From: G965207335 sp965222825
Lineage (GTDB): Bacteria; Pseudomonadota; Gammaproteobacteria; PS1; Pseudothioglobaceae
Assembly (NCBI GenBank): GCA_965222825.1
Contig: OZ244964.1
Span: 248,001 to 312,000, forward strand
Length of the DNA stretch: 64,000 bases
Reading direction: 5' to 3'
Below the pieces are notes generated by a model, which saw only the letters and a list, made by a program, of their open reading frames with translations, was not told where the DNA came from and ran no database searches. A program made the translations under genes and the position numbers. This document shows positions 51,286 through 60,663 of this stretch, in pieces. Numbering within the stretch: position 1 is the first letter of the stretch; every line of letters begins with the position of its first letter.

Positions 51286-52101
51286 CTAAATTATTTTACC
51301 ATCAAACACAAAAACTGCCTCGCCTGTTGTACATATCTTGCCCTTATTTTTATATGATATTTTTAGCTCGCCACCTAGTAAATTAACCATAACACTTTCT
51401 GCTAATAAACCTAAACGCACTCCATAGACAACCCCAGCACAAGCACCACTAGCACAAGCTAAGGTCTCCCCTGCTCCTCTTTCATAAACTCTAAGTTTTA
51501 CTTTGTTTGGAGTTATTATTTGCATAAAACCAACATTAATTTGTTTTGGAAAACGGCTGTCTTTTATTAGTTGCTTAGCTATTTTGTTAACATTTACTTT
51601 ATTTATATCATCAACAATAAGTGTGCAATGTGGATTACCAACAGAGCAAACACCAAATTGCAAGCCCAATAAACTATAAGTTAATAATTCTTTATCAGCT
51701 ATAAATGGTATATCTTTAGGTGTAAAAATAGCATAGCCCATATCTGCACTAACACTATTATCATTGTTTATGCTTAGTCCAATAACACTATTATTTGTGC
51801 TAATTTTTATTGCTCTTTTACTAGTTAGTCCTTTTGCTAATACAAACCTAGCAAAACACCTAGCACCATTACCGCATTGAGATACCTCAGAACCATCAGC
51901 ATTAAAAATACTATAATTAAAATCAATGTCCTCACTACTAGGACTGCCAACCACTAACATCTGGTCAAAACCAACACCTAAATTACGATTGGCTAATTTG
52001 ATAATCTCATTTTTAGTAAATTTATATTTGCCTTTTGTATTATCAATGATAATAAAATCATTGCCTAAGGCGTGCATTTTTGTAAAATTTAATTCTTTCA
52101 T
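51286..52101 (-). CDS. dapF: Diaminopimelate epimerase
   Basis: DapF converts LL- to meso-diaminopimelate for lysine and peptidoglycan synthesis. The 271-residue protein has FTKMHALGNDFIIID near 5-19, the two catalytic Cys in SQCGNGARC (near 75) and in GETLACASGACA (near 218), and the two-fold repeat of the epimerase fold. I place the start at ATG 52101 (MKELNFTKMHALGND), as in the family. An upstream in-frame ATG (52110) adds three residues. It is divergent from hslU. Confidence 0.96.
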   Translation of the reverse strand: MKELNFTKMHALGNDFIIIDNTKGKYKFTKNEIIKLANRNLGVGFDQMLVVGSPSSEDIDFNYSIFNADGSEVSQCGNGARCFARFVLAKGLTSKRAIKISTNNSVIGLSINNDNSVSADMGYAIFTPKDIPFIADKELLTYSLLGLQFGVCSVGNPHCTLIVDDINKVNVNKIAKQLIKDSRFPKQINVGFMQIITPNKVKLRVYERGAGETLACASGACAGVVYGVRLGLLAESVMVNLLGGELKISYKNKGKICTTGEAVFVFDGKII

Positions 52102-52188
52102 AGCTAACAAATGTTAAAATAGTTTTCTTTTTTTATAAAAACAGGATAATTATATTATACAATTATAATGTATCTAACCTTATAGTAT

Positions 52189-53511
52189 ATGCAACAACTA
52201 ACACCAAAACAAATTGTTAAAGAACTCAATAAACACATAGTGGGACAACAAGAAGCCAAAAAATCTGTTGCTATTGCTCTTAGAAATAGATGGCGTAGAA
52301 TGCAAACAACAGATGATATTAAAAAGGAAATAACCCCAAAAAATATCCTAATGATAGGTCCAACAGGGGTAGGTAAAACTGAAATAGCCAGAAGATTATC
52401 TAAATTAGTAAATGCCCCATTTTTAAAAGTAGAGGCAACAAAATTTACCGAAGTTGGCTATGTTGGTAAAGAAGTTGATTCTATTATTCGCGATCTAACA
52501 GAGGTTGCATTTAAACAAGAACGCAATATAGCACTAAAAAAATCACACAAACAAGCACGCAAAAATGCTATTGAAAGAGTGCTAAATATTTTATTGCCTA
52601 GTGCAACTAACAATGATCCTGAGGAAGTAGAAAAACAGCAAAAAACTCGTGATAAATTTGCAAAGAAAATCCTATCGGGTGAGTTGGATGACAAAATGAT
52701 TGAGGCGGATATTGAAGCACCGCAGGCAAAAGTAGAGATACTAGGTCCTGATGGCTTTGATGAAATGACTAATAATTTACAAGATATGCTTCAAGGGTTA
52801 AAACCTAAACAAAGATCTAGTCGTAAAATGACTATTAAGCAAGCAATCAAACACCTAACTTATGAGGAGTCTTATAATTTACTAGACAATGAAGCAATTA
52901 AAGAAAATGCTATTAAAAATGTCAGTAATAATGGTATAGTTTTTTTAGATGAAATTGATAAAATAACAAGTAGTAGCAGTCACACAAATAATGTATCCAG
53001 AGAAGGTGTGCAAAGAGATTTGTTGCCACTTATAGAAGGTAGTTCTGTAAATACTAAACACGGTATAGTAGATAGTGAGCACATATTATTTATAGCATCA
53101 GGGGCGTTTCATACCTCTAAACCATCAGATTTAATTCCAGAATTACAAGGTAGATTACCTATTAGAGTTGAATTATCAGCATTAGGTGTTGATGATTTTT
53201 ATGCAATACTTACTGAGCCTGATTTTTCAATAATAAAACAATACAAGGCATTACTAGCAAGTGATGGTGTTAGCATTAATTTTGATAATAAAGCACTTAT
53301 AGAAATAGCAAATTTAGCATTTAATGTTAATAAAAATACTGAAAATATTGGTGCTAGAAGATTACACACAATAGTTGAAAAACTTTTAGAAGAAATATTA
53401 TTTGAAGTGCCTGATACTAATAAAAAAATATTTAAAATAACTCAAAAATATGTGCAAAATAAATTAACTAATTTAGTAGAAGATTATGATTTAAGTCGTT
53501 ACATTTTATAA
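52189..53511 (+). CDS. hslU: ATP-dependent protease ATPase subunit HslU
   Basis: HslU is the AAA+ unfoldase of the HslVU protease. The 440-residue protein has TPKQIVKELNKHIVGQ at the start, Walker A GPTGVGKT (57-64), the family pore loop region, Walker B VFLDEIDKI, and the sensor and C-terminal elements. The normal upstream partner hslV (about 530 bases) is not here. Only 87 bases separate hslU from dapF. The following DUF971 gene is its usual downstream neighbour, so hslV appears to be lost or moved. Confidence 0.96.
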   Translation: MQQLTPKQIVKELNKHIVGQQEAKKSVAIALRNRWRRMQTTDDIKKEITPKNILMIGPTGVGKTEIARRLSKLVNAPFLKVEATKFTEVGYVGKEVDSIIRDLTEVAFKQERNIALKKSHKQARKNAIERVLNILLPSATNNDPEEVEKQQKTRDKFAKKILSGELDDKMIEADIEAPQAKVEILGPDGFDEMTNNLQDMLQGLKPKQRSSRKMTIKQAIKHLTYEESYNLLDNEAIKENAIKNVSNNGIVFLDEIDKITSSSSHTNNVSREGVQRDLLPLIEGSSVNTKHGIVDSEHILFIASGAFHTSKPSDLIPELQGRLPIRVELSALGVDDFYAILTEPDFSIIKQYKALLASDGVSINFDNKALIEIANLAFNVNKNTENIGARRLHTIVEKLLEEILFEVPDTNKKIFKITQKYVQNKLTNLVEDYDLSRYIL

Positions 53512-53517
53512 AAAACT

Positions 53518-53868
53518 ATGCAAATACCTAACAGTATAACCCTAGATAAAACTAAAACTTTACTTACTATTTCGTTTAATGATATAAAGTATCAATTATC
53601 TGCCCAATATTTACGCGTTTATTCGCCATCAGCAGAAGTTAGAGGGCATGCCCCTGGAGAAGAAACCTTGCAAGTAGGCAAAGAAAACATAACCATAAAA
53701 AATATACAATCAGTAGGAAATTACGCTGTTATATTGGTATTTAGTGATGGTCATGATAGTGGAATTTATTCGTGGGAGCATTTGTATAAATTAGCCACAG
53801 AAAAAGACAAACTATGGCAAAAATATCTAACAAGGATGAAGTTAGCTGGACATCCAACAAACTTTTAA
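53518..53868 (+). CDS. DUF971 family protein (gamma-butyrobetaine hydroxylase N-terminal-like)
   Basis: This 116-residue protein has the single-domain DUF971 pattern: LSAQYLRVYSPSAEVRGHAPGEE near 27-49, and GNYAVILVFSDGHDSGIYSWEHLYKLA near 67-93. These domains appear alone in proteobacteria, often following hslVU, and as zinc-containing N-terminal domains in gamma-butyrobetaine hydroxylase. A link to Fe-S or Mrp-type proteins has been suggested for the family. The role is not established. It follows hslU by 6 bases. Confidence 0.9.
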   Translation: MQIPNSITLDKTKTLLTISFNDIKYQLSAQYLRVYSPSAEVRGHAPGEETLQVGKENITIKNIQSVGNYAVILVFSDGHDSGIYSWEHLYKLATEKDKLWQKYLTRMKLAGHPTNF

Positions 53869-53888
53869 AATAATTTAGGTTTTAAGAA

Positions 53889-55214
53889 ATGGAGCTTATA
53901 ACTAATATATTTGCATTTGTATTAGTTATTATAATTTTAGTATTTGTGCATGAATACGGGCACTACTATATTGCTAAAAAGTGTAATGTCAAAGTATTAA
54001 AATTTGCCATAGGCTTTGGTAAAACTATTATTAAGTGGCAGACAAAACACACAGAATATCATATTAAAGTTATTCCATTAGGTGGTTTTGTTGAGATGCT
54101 TGATAGTAGAAAACATCAAGTAAATGACGAACAACAACACCTAGCTTTTAACAATAAAAATATTTATCAAAAATACGCCATAATCTTAGCAGGACCTATG
54201 GCAAATATATTATTGGCTATAACTTTATATAGCGGAGTTTTTATTTACGGTTATCAGGATATAAAACCAATAGTTAAAAATATAGTAGAAAATTCTAAAA
54301 TAGCACAAGCAGGACTAGCACCTAATGATGAATTTATTAGCATAAATAATAATAAAACACATGGCATTAGCTCAGTAATTAGCAATATAATTAATGATAG
54401 TGAAAATTTAGTAATCAATGTTATTAGTGCTAATAATACAGAAAAAACCCTCAAACTTAGCTTAGATAAAACCTTGCTTAGTAATAACAACAATAAATCC
54501 TTTGCCCAATTATTTGGCTTTAATTTTAAATATCCTCCACTTAGTAATACAATAGGAGGTATTTTAAATAATAGCCCAGCACAAAAATTAAAATTAAAAA
54601 TAGGTGATAAAATAATTGCTATAAATAATAAAGAAATTACTAATTGGCAACAAATACTAAGTTATATCAAAAAAAATCCTAATACCCAATTAACAATAGC
54701 TATAAAAAGAAATAATGCTATATGGTATGAAAGCATAAAACCTATTAAAAATAATAATAATTACTATATTGGTATTAAACCAGTGATTCCTGATAATTAT
54801 TATATTACTATTACCAGTAGCCCATTAGAATCTATAAAAATGGCATTCCAACAAAGTTATAAATTAGCACTATTAAATATTAATGCAATTATTGGTATGA
54901 TAAAGGGCGAAGTATCAATAAAAAATATTAGTGGTCCTGGTAGAATTGCTAAATATGCTGGCGATAGTATTAGCAGTAATTTAATAAATTTTATTAAGCT
55001 TTTAGCACTACTTAGCATATCTGTTGGGGTTATAAATTTATTACCAATTCCATTATTAGATGGTGGATATTTAGCGTTTTATACCATAGAAATATTAACA
55101 AGAATAAAAATAAGCGATAAAATACAACAAATATTTAATGCACTAGGGTTAATATTTATTGTATTACTAATATTAGTTACACTCTATAATGATATAATTT
55201 ATCTTGCTAATTAA
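53889..55214 (+). CDS. rseP: Site-2 zinc metalloprotease RseP
   Basis: RseP carries out the intramembrane cleavage of anti-sigma factor RseA and clears signal-peptide remnants. The 441-residue protein has HEYGH in the first helix (21-25), two PDZ-like domains in the middle (about 125-300), and the third zinc ligand in PIPLLDGGY near 385. It is the first gene of the rseP-bamA-skp-lpxD-fabZ-lpxA cluster that is conserved across Gram-negatives. It overlaps no gene; bamA starts 10 bases after its stop. Confidence 0.95.
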   Translation: MELITNIFAFVLVIIILVFVHEYGHYYIAKKCNVKVLKFAIGFGKTIIKWQTKHTEYHIKVIPLGGFVEMLDSRKHQVNDEQQHLAFNNKNIYQKYAIILAGPMANILLAITLYSGVFIYGYQDIKPIVKNIVENSKIAQAGLAPNDEFISINNNKTHGISSVISNIINDSENLVINVISANNTEKTLKLSLDKTLLSNNNNKSFAQLFGFNFKYPPLSNTIGGILNNSPAQKLKLKIGDKIIAINNKEITNWQQILSYIKKNPNTQLTIAIKRNNAIWYESIKPIKNNNNYYIGIKPVIPDNYYITITSSPLESIKMAFQQSYKLALLNINAIIGMIKGEVSIKNISGPGRIAKYAGDSISSNLINFIKLLALLSISVGVINLLPIPLLDGGYLAFYTIEILTRIKISDKIQQIFNALGLIFIVLLILVTLYNDIIYLAN

Positions 55215-55224
55215 TCCTTATAAA

Positions 55225-57519
55225 ATGTTACAAACAATTAAAATCTATAAATTTTTAATATTGATAGTAGTATTGCTAATAGTTAATTCTGTTAATGCTG
55301 AGGTTATTAAGGATATTAAAATAACAGGTTTAAACTCTGTATCTAGAGGTGTAGTGCTAAACTATATTCCTATTGAAAAGGGGGATATAATTAACAGTGA
55401 CACCTCTAATATCATAATAAGAACCTTATATAAAAGTAGATTATTTGATGATGTATCAGTTTTAGAAGATAACGGCATTATTAAAATACACTTAAAAGAA
55501 AAACCTCATATATACTCTATTAATGTTTCTGGTTATTCTGATGATATTATAGAAAAAGAACAATTAAACAAAATTTTAAAAAACATTAAATTATCTGAGG
55601 GGGAGATTTTTAACGAAAAAACTCTAAATAATTTTATTAAACAACTATATGATCGTTATAAACAACAGGGCTATTACTCTGCAAAAATATCTAAACGCAT
55701 TAATATTGACAATCAAAATAGAGTAATTATTAGTATTGATATTGAGGAAAATAATATTTTACTTGTTAGAAGTATGAAAATAATGGGCTCTTCGGTATAT
55801 ACAGAAAAAGAATTACTAGGTAAATTTGATATTGGCACTGCTGATTTTTTTATTATTAATTACTTTACTGAAAAAGACCAATATTCTAGGGATGAATTAG
55901 ATGCCGGTATTGAAAATATAAAAAAACTTTACACTAATTCTGGCTACATTAATTTTAAAATATCTAAATTAACCACTAAAATATCTAAGGATAAAAAATA
56001 TATTGATATTGATATTGGTGTTACAGAAGGCGGTAAATATAAAATTGGTAAAATATTTTTTACTGGAGATACGCTATATTATTTAAAATCTGATATAAAG
56101 GATAAAGTAACAATAAAAACTAATGATACATTCAAACACAAAGAATTACTCAAAAGCACCAAAGAAATAGCAAAGTTTTATACTAATAAGGGTTTTGCAT
56201 TTACAAGAGTAGATGCTAAAACTAGAGTAAATGTTAACAATAAAATTGTTGATATTGAATTCCCTATTGTCCTCAATCAAAAAGTATATATTAACCGTAT
56301 TATAATACAAGGAAATCTATTGACCCAAGATGAAGTAATTCGTAGAGAAATAAAACAATTAGAAGGTAATTTATATTCTAGTAAAGACATAGACGAATCT
56401 GTTGCAAATTTAAAAAGATTAGGTTATTTCTCAGATGTTAAAGTGCAAATTGAAAAAATAGCAAATAGTCATAATAAATTAAATGTTATTTTTGTATTAA
56501 CAGAGACTAAAACTGGTAATTTTACTGTTGGTATTAGTCATAGTAATAGTTCTGGTATATCTGCTAATTTAGGGGTATCAGAAAAAAACTTTTTAGGCAG
56601 TGGTAATACTTTTAATTTTAATATTGCTTATAGTAAATCAGTTAAAAATTATTCATTCTCATTTGTTGATCCTTATTTTACTGACAATAAAAATAGTATT
56701 AGTTATGGCTTGTCTTATAATAAGTTAGATGCTAGTAATTTAGATATATCCAATTATCAAATAAATACTAAAAGTGGATATATAGGCTATGGCATACCAC
56801 TTGGGGAATATACTAATTTAATAACTACTGTAAGTGTAGCTAATCATGATATTAGTTGTGGTTCAACTTTTGCTACACTAGAGGTAATACAATGCTCTGC
56901 TGATGATAATAATGAAATAAAATTAAATACTAGTTGGAATAAAAACTCTCTTAATAATTTTAGAAACCCCAGCAATGGAACCCATGCTTTGGCTAGTTTT
57001 GATTTATCATTACCTATTGGTGATTTTAAATATTATAAAATTGACCTAAAGCATGACACTTACACACCTTTTATAAGTGATATTACTCTAAAAGCTAGTA
57101 ATAAGATAGGTTTAGCAAAAGCTTATGGCGATGGTTATTTGCCGTTTTTTAGGCGTTATTATGGTGGTGGCGGTGATTCTATTCGTGGATTTGAGTTTAA
57201 TACACTAGGCGATAGATACCTAGAAACAGGAAAAGCAAAAGGTGGTGAAGTATCATTTGTTAGCAGTTTAGCTGTTATATCACCAGTGCCATTTTTAGAA
57301 GATAATGACAATGTTAGAGTAAGTGTGTTCATTGATGCAGGCAGTATTTATGATAAAATATCAAGTGCAAAAGTAGATGATATAAGAGTATCTGCTGGTA
57401 TAGCACTTTCATGGTTTACACCAATAGGTCCCTTAGGTGTAGTATATGCAATACCTTTACACAAAAAAGATAATGATGAAGTGAAAAATTTTGACTTTGT
57501 CATAGGCTCATCATTTTAA
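55225..57519 (+). CDS. bamA: Outer-membrane protein assembly factor BamA
   Basis: BamA is the core of the BAM machine that inserts beta-barrels. The 764-residue protein has a signal peptide (about 1-25), five POTRA domains (about 27-430) and a C-terminal 16-stranded barrel with the RRYYGGGGDSIRGFEFN motif near 650-667. It ends in an aromatic-terminated strand (FDFVIGSSF), the signal for barrel insertion. I choose ATG 55225 over 55204, because it begins the signal peptide cleanly and does not overlap rseP. Confidence 0.96.
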   Translation: MLQTIKIYKFLILIVVLLIVNSVNAEVIKDIKITGLNSVSRGVVLNYIPIEKGDIINSDTSNIIIRTLYKSRLFDDVSVLEDNGIIKIHLKEKPHIYSINVSGYSDDIIEKEQLNKILKNIKLSEGEIFNEKTLNNFIKQLYDRYKQQGYYSAKISKRINIDNQNRVIISIDIEENNILLVRSMKIMGSSVYTEKELLGKFDIGTADFFIINYFTEKDQYSRDELDAGIENIKKLYTNSGYINFKISKLTTKISKDKKYIDIDIGVTEGGKYKIGKIFFTGDTLYYLKSDIKDKVTIKTNDTFKHKELLKSTKEIAKFYTNKGFAFTRVDAKTRVNVNNKIVDIEFPIVLNQKVYINRIIIQGNLLTQDEVIRREIKQLEGNLYSSKDIDESVANLKRLGYFSDVKVQIEKIANSHNKLNVIFVLTETKTGNFTVGISHSNSSGISANLGVSEKNFLGSGNTFNFNIAYSKSVKNYSFSFVDPYFTDNKNSISYGLSYNKLDASNLDISNYQINTKSGYIGYGIPLGEYTNLITTVSVANHDISCGSTFATLEVIQCSADDNNEIKLNTSWNKNSLNNFRNPSNGTHALASFDLSLPIGDFKYYKIDLKHDTYTPFISDITLKASNKIGLAKAYGDGYLPFFRRYYGGGGDSIRGFEFNTLGDRYLETGKAKGGEVSFVSSLAVISPVPFLEDNDNVRVSVFIDAGSIYDKISSAKVDDIRVSAGIALSWFTPIGPLGVVYAIPLHKKDNDEVKNFDFVIGSSF

Positions 57520-57536
57520 ACTAACAAGGAGAAAAT

Positions 57537-58034
57537 ATGAAAAAATGGTCTTTAAAAATAATATTGTTAATTAGTATATCAACTTATGCTTATGCTAGCA
57601 AAGTTGGTTATGTTAATGTAGAATCTTTGCTAATAACACTACCTCAGGTAAAACAAGCATCAATTGATATTAAAAAAGAATTTAGCCCCAGAGAAAATGA
57701 GCTTATTAAATTATCTAATGAATTAAAAGAAAAGATAAAAAACTTTAATATTAACAAGGTAACTATGGCTGAAGACAAGGCTAAGGAAGAAGTAGAAAAA
57801 TTAGTTAAATTAGAAAATAGTCTAAAAAATACAGCTACAAAACTTCAAACAGATATAGAAAATAAGAATATCAAAATTTTAGCAGTAATACAAGATTTAA
57901 TTAATGATGCTATTAATGAAATCGCTATAGAAGGCAATTATGATGTCATTTTATATCAAAAAATAGCTTTTGTAAGTGATAAAACTAATATCACAGAATT
58001 GGTTAGCAAGAAATTAAATAAAATTGAAAAATAA
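57537..58034 (+). CDS. skp: Periplasmic chaperone Skp/OmpH family protein
   Basis: Skp is a trimeric jellyfish-shaped periplasmic chaperone for outer-membrane proteins. The 165-residue protein has a signal peptide (about 1-20, ending AYA), a KVGYVNVESLLITLPQ block, and a long coiled-coil middle (about 45-115). An AGGAG site precedes the start. It overlaps lpxD by 11 bases. Confidence 0.93.
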   Translation: MKKWSLKIILLISISTYAYASKVGYVNVESLLITLPQVKQASIDIKKEFSPRENELIKLSNELKEKIKNFNINKVTMAEDKAKEEVEKLVKLENSLKNTATKLQTDIENKNIKILAVIQDLINDAINEIAIEGNYDVILYQKIAFVSDKTNITELVSKKLNKIEK

Positions 58035-59022
58035 TAGTTTAAATATAAAATATATTGCAAAACATATACAAGCTAAAATAATCAATAATAGTAATAATGA
58101 TACAGAAATATATAATATAAAAAATTTAGTAAATGCTGATAAAAACTCCATAGCTTATATTAGCGATAAAAAATATATTAAGCAACTAAAAAGCACCAAA
58201 GCTGGTGTGGTAATAATTGCTAATGATTTATTAAAATATTATAATGGCTGTGCCTTAGTTGTAGAAAATGCTCAGGTAGGATTTGCAAAATGCTCACAAT
58301 TATTTAATTTTAATAATAAAATTGGTATTCACAAAACTGCTATTATCGCAGATAGTGCTGATATTGCTAGTGGTGTTTATATAGCACCTCACTGTGTAAT
58401 TGGTAATGGCGTTAAAATAGGTAAAAATACTATTATAGGCGCTAATTGCTGTATTGATGATAATGTAATCATTGGTGCTAATAATAATTTTGCTGGTAAT
58501 AATAGTATAGGCACACTTACTACAATAGGTGATAATAATTTTATTGAATATGGTGTAGTAATTGGCTCACAGGGCTTTGGCAATGCACTAGATAAAAATA
58601 AAAATTGGCACAGTATTTATCATTTTGGAGGGGTTAAAATACACAATAATATCAATATTGGTGCTAATAGTGTTATTGACAAAGCTGTATTTGATGATAC
58701 AGAAATAAAAAATGGCGTTAGAATTGATAATTTAGTTCATATAGCACATAATGTTATAATAGATGAAAATACTGCTATTGCAGCTGGTGCAAAAATAGCT
58801 GGTAGCACAAAAATTGGTAAAAGGTGTCAAATAGGTGGTATGGTTGGAATTATAAATTATATAAATATTAGCGATGATGTAGTTATTTATTCAAATAGTA
58901 TAATATTACAAGATATTAAAAAATCTGGCATATATACAGGAATTATGCCAACTGTAGAACATAAAAAATGGCTAAAAATTAGAGTTATATTAAAAAAACT
59001 TGATGAAGTATTTAAAAAATGA
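58024..59022 (+). CDS. lpxD: UDP-3-O-(3-hydroxyacyl)glucosamine N-acyltransferase LpxD
   Basis: LpxD adds the second acyl chain in lipid A synthesis. The 332-residue protein has an N-terminal uridine-binding domain and a left-handed beta-helix of hexapeptide repeats (about 100-300), with the catalytic His in the LVHIAHNV block near 240. The TTG start at 58024 lies within skp, giving an 11-base overlap. The next ATG would cut into the conserved N-terminal domain. It overlaps fabZ by 4 bases. Confidence 0.94.
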   Translation: MKNNSLNIKYIAKHIQAKIINNSNNDTEIYNIKNLVNADKNSIAYISDKKYIKQLKSTKAGVVIIANDLLKYYNGCALVVENAQVGFAKCSQLFNFNNKIGIHKTAIIADSADIASGVYIAPHCVIGNGVKIGKNTIIGANCCIDDNVIIGANNNFAGNNSIGTLTTIGDNNFIEYGVVIGSQGFGNALDKNKNWHSIYHFGGVKIHNNINIGANSVIDKAVFDDTEIKNGVRIDNLVHIAHNVIIDENTAIAAGAKIAGSTKIGKRCQIGGMVGIINYINISDDVVIYSNSIILQDIKKSGIYTGIMPTVEHKKWLKIRVILKKLDEVFKK

Positions 59023-59468
59023 TGAATATATCTGAAATATACAATTACTTACCACATCGCTACCCATTTTTATTAATAGATAGAGTAACTAATATAGAAA
59101 AAGGCAAATCATTAACAGCAATTAAAAATATATCTATAAATGAGCCACAATTTGTAGGACATTTTCCTAAGCAAGCAATTATGCCAGGGGTATTAATAAT
59201 AGAAGCATTGGCTCAAGCCACAGGAATTTTAGCCTTTAAGTCTGAGGTGGGAGCTCCAGTTGATGGACAAATATATATGTTAGTTGGCATTGACAATGTT
59301 AGGTTTAAAAAAATTGTCTTCCCAGGGGACCAATTAGTATTAAAAGTTGAGGTATTAACAGTAAAAAGAGGGGTTTGGAAATTTGCGTGTCAGGCTATGG
59401 TTGATAATCAAATAGTAACAACTGCAACTTTAATGTGCACCCAAAAAACTAATGATAATTATGGTTAA
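59019..59468 (+). CDS. fabZ: 3-hydroxyacyl-[acyl-carrier-protein] dehydratase FabZ
   Basis: FabZ dehydrates 3-hydroxyacyl-ACP in fatty-acid synthesis. It shares substrate with LpxA, which explains the clustering. The 149-residue hot-dog-fold protein has LPHRYPFLLIDRV with the catalytic His (residue 13) and GHFPKQAIMPGVLIIEALAQ with the catalytic Glu (near 63). The start is ATG 59019 or the adjacent ATG 59022. It is coupled to lpxD by a 4-base overlap. Confidence 0.96.
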   Translation: MMNISEIYNYLPHRYPFLLIDRVTNIEKGKSLTAIKNISINEPQFVGHFPKQAIMPGVLIIEALAQATGILAFKSEVGAPVDGQIYMLVGIDNVRFKKIVFPGDQLVLKVEVLTVKRGVWKFACQAMVDNQIVTTATLMCTQKTNDNYG

Positions 59469-59498
59469 TTATTTTAATAGTATTTTTTTAAAACTAAT

Positions 59499-60293
59499 AT
59501 GATTGATAATAGGGCTATTGTTCATTCTGATGCAAAAATTCACAAAACTGCTACTATATCAGCCTATGCAGTAGTGGGTAATGATGTGGAAATTGGTGCT
59601 GGAACTGTTGTTGATTCACACGCTATAATTCAAGGTTTTAGCAAAATTGGCAAAAACAACCATATTTATTCTTTTGCTTCTATAGGTGGCGACCCTCAAG
59701 ATATAAGCTATGAAGTTGGGCAAGAAAGTAATTTAATTATTGGCGATAATAATTTAATTCGTGAATTTTGCACAATAAACCGTGGCACAGAAAAAGAAAA
59801 TAGTATTACTAGATTAGGCTCAAATAATATGCTAATGGCATATACCCATATAGCCCATGACTGCCAAATAGGCGATAATATAATTATGTCTAATAATGCC
59901 TCATTAGCAGGACATGTGGTGCTACAGGACTGGGTTATTTTGGGTGGTTTTACTTTGGTTAAACAATTTTGCACCATTGGGGCTCACAGTTATATAGGAA
60001 TGGGTTGTCATATTAACAAAGATATACCACCATATTTAATAGCATCTGGTATGCCTACTAGACTTAGAAGTGTTAATTCTGTTGGCTTAAATAAGAGGGG
60101 TTTTAGTTCTTATACTATATCTACTATCAAACGAGTATTTAAAATTATCTACCGTGATTCAACCTACGGCTTATTAGGCAAAAAACTAGATGAACTAGAA
60201 AAAACAGAATCTAATAACAAAGAGGTAATGAAATTTGTAGATGCAATCCGCAACTCTAAACTAGGCACTATGTTGGGAGTTGCAGAGGAATAA
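59499..60293 (+). CDS. lpxA: UDP-N-acetylglucosamine acyltransferase LpxA
   Basis: LpxA makes the first lipid A precursor. The 264-residue beta-helix protein has DNRAIVHSDAKIHKTATISAYAVVGNDVEIG at the start, the catalytic His in YTHIAHDCQIGDN near 122-126, and an alpha-helical C-terminus. lpxB, which usually follows, is absent here; a hairpin and a decayed gene fragment follow instead. Confidence 0.96.
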   Translation: MIDNRAIVHSDAKIHKTATISAYAVVGNDVEIGAGTVVDSHAIIQGFSKIGKNNHIYSFASIGGDPQDISYEVGQESNLIIGDNNLIREFCTINRGTEKENSITRLGSNNMLMAYTHIAHDCQIGDNIIMSNNASLAGHVVLQDWVILGGFTLVKQFCTIGAHSYIGMGCHINKDIPPYLIASGMPTRLRSVNSVGLNKRGFSSYTISTIKRVFKIIYRDSTYGLLGKKLDELEKTESNNKEVMKFVDAIRNSKLGTMLGVAEE

Positions 60294-60323
60294 GGGGCAG
60301 AGGACAGATAAAACAAGCCAATC

Positions 60324-60342
60324 CCACAAATCTGATTTGTGG
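60324..60342 (+). terminator. Hairpin after lpxA (dispersed repeat B, copy 2)
   Basis: CCACAAAT (60324-60331), loop CTG, ATTTGTGG (60335-60342). Its reverse complement with flanks (ATACCACAAATC..ATTTGTGGG) nearly equals the hairpin after ndk at 19527. It lies 31 bases downstream of the lpxA stop. It is a likely operon-end structure, though no T tract follows directly. Confidence 0.5.
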
Positions 60343-60564
60343 TATGTACTAATCACAAGTTGTATTTGGCTTTTTAGTAAACGAGTAACAAACATCATAA
60401 AAATAATTATAATTTAATTATAATGTATATTTTATCTAAAATATAGGGTGCATAAAATAGGTTTTATAGTAATGTAACTATTGATTTAACATAATTTTTT
60501 TTAATAAAAAGTATATTCCTGTAATCAGGTCTATGTCCTGTGGTAATAACAAATAAGGTCAAAT

Positions 60565-60663
60565 ATGGATTTAATTAATGCAAAAATAGAACTTTCAAAT
60601 CCAAGAACTAAAAATATCCAATCAATAAATGATAATTATGGTCTGCCTACTAAATTTACATAA
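60565..60663 (+). pseudogene. Truncated retropepsin-like protein fragment
   Basis: A 32-codon frame encodes MDLINAKIELSNPRTKNIQS followed by an unrelated dozen codons and a stop. The first 22 residues align with the start of the aspartic-protease-like protein at 23534-23914 (MGHIFANLELSNPRDKKLKS): the I-x-A-x-[IL]-E-L-S-N-P-R core is shared. The catalytic D-T-G segment is absent, because the frame runs into the 3' end of spoT. An AAGG ribosome site remains upstream. The rest of the 342-base spacer after lpxA holds only the hairpin. Confidence 0.6.

Noticed and set aside
44185..60542. Shared 13-mer TCTATGTCCTGTG at the dsrN start and near 60530
   Set aside because: Only 13 bases match, one site is inside a coding start, and no flanking similarity extends it. 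Probably chance.
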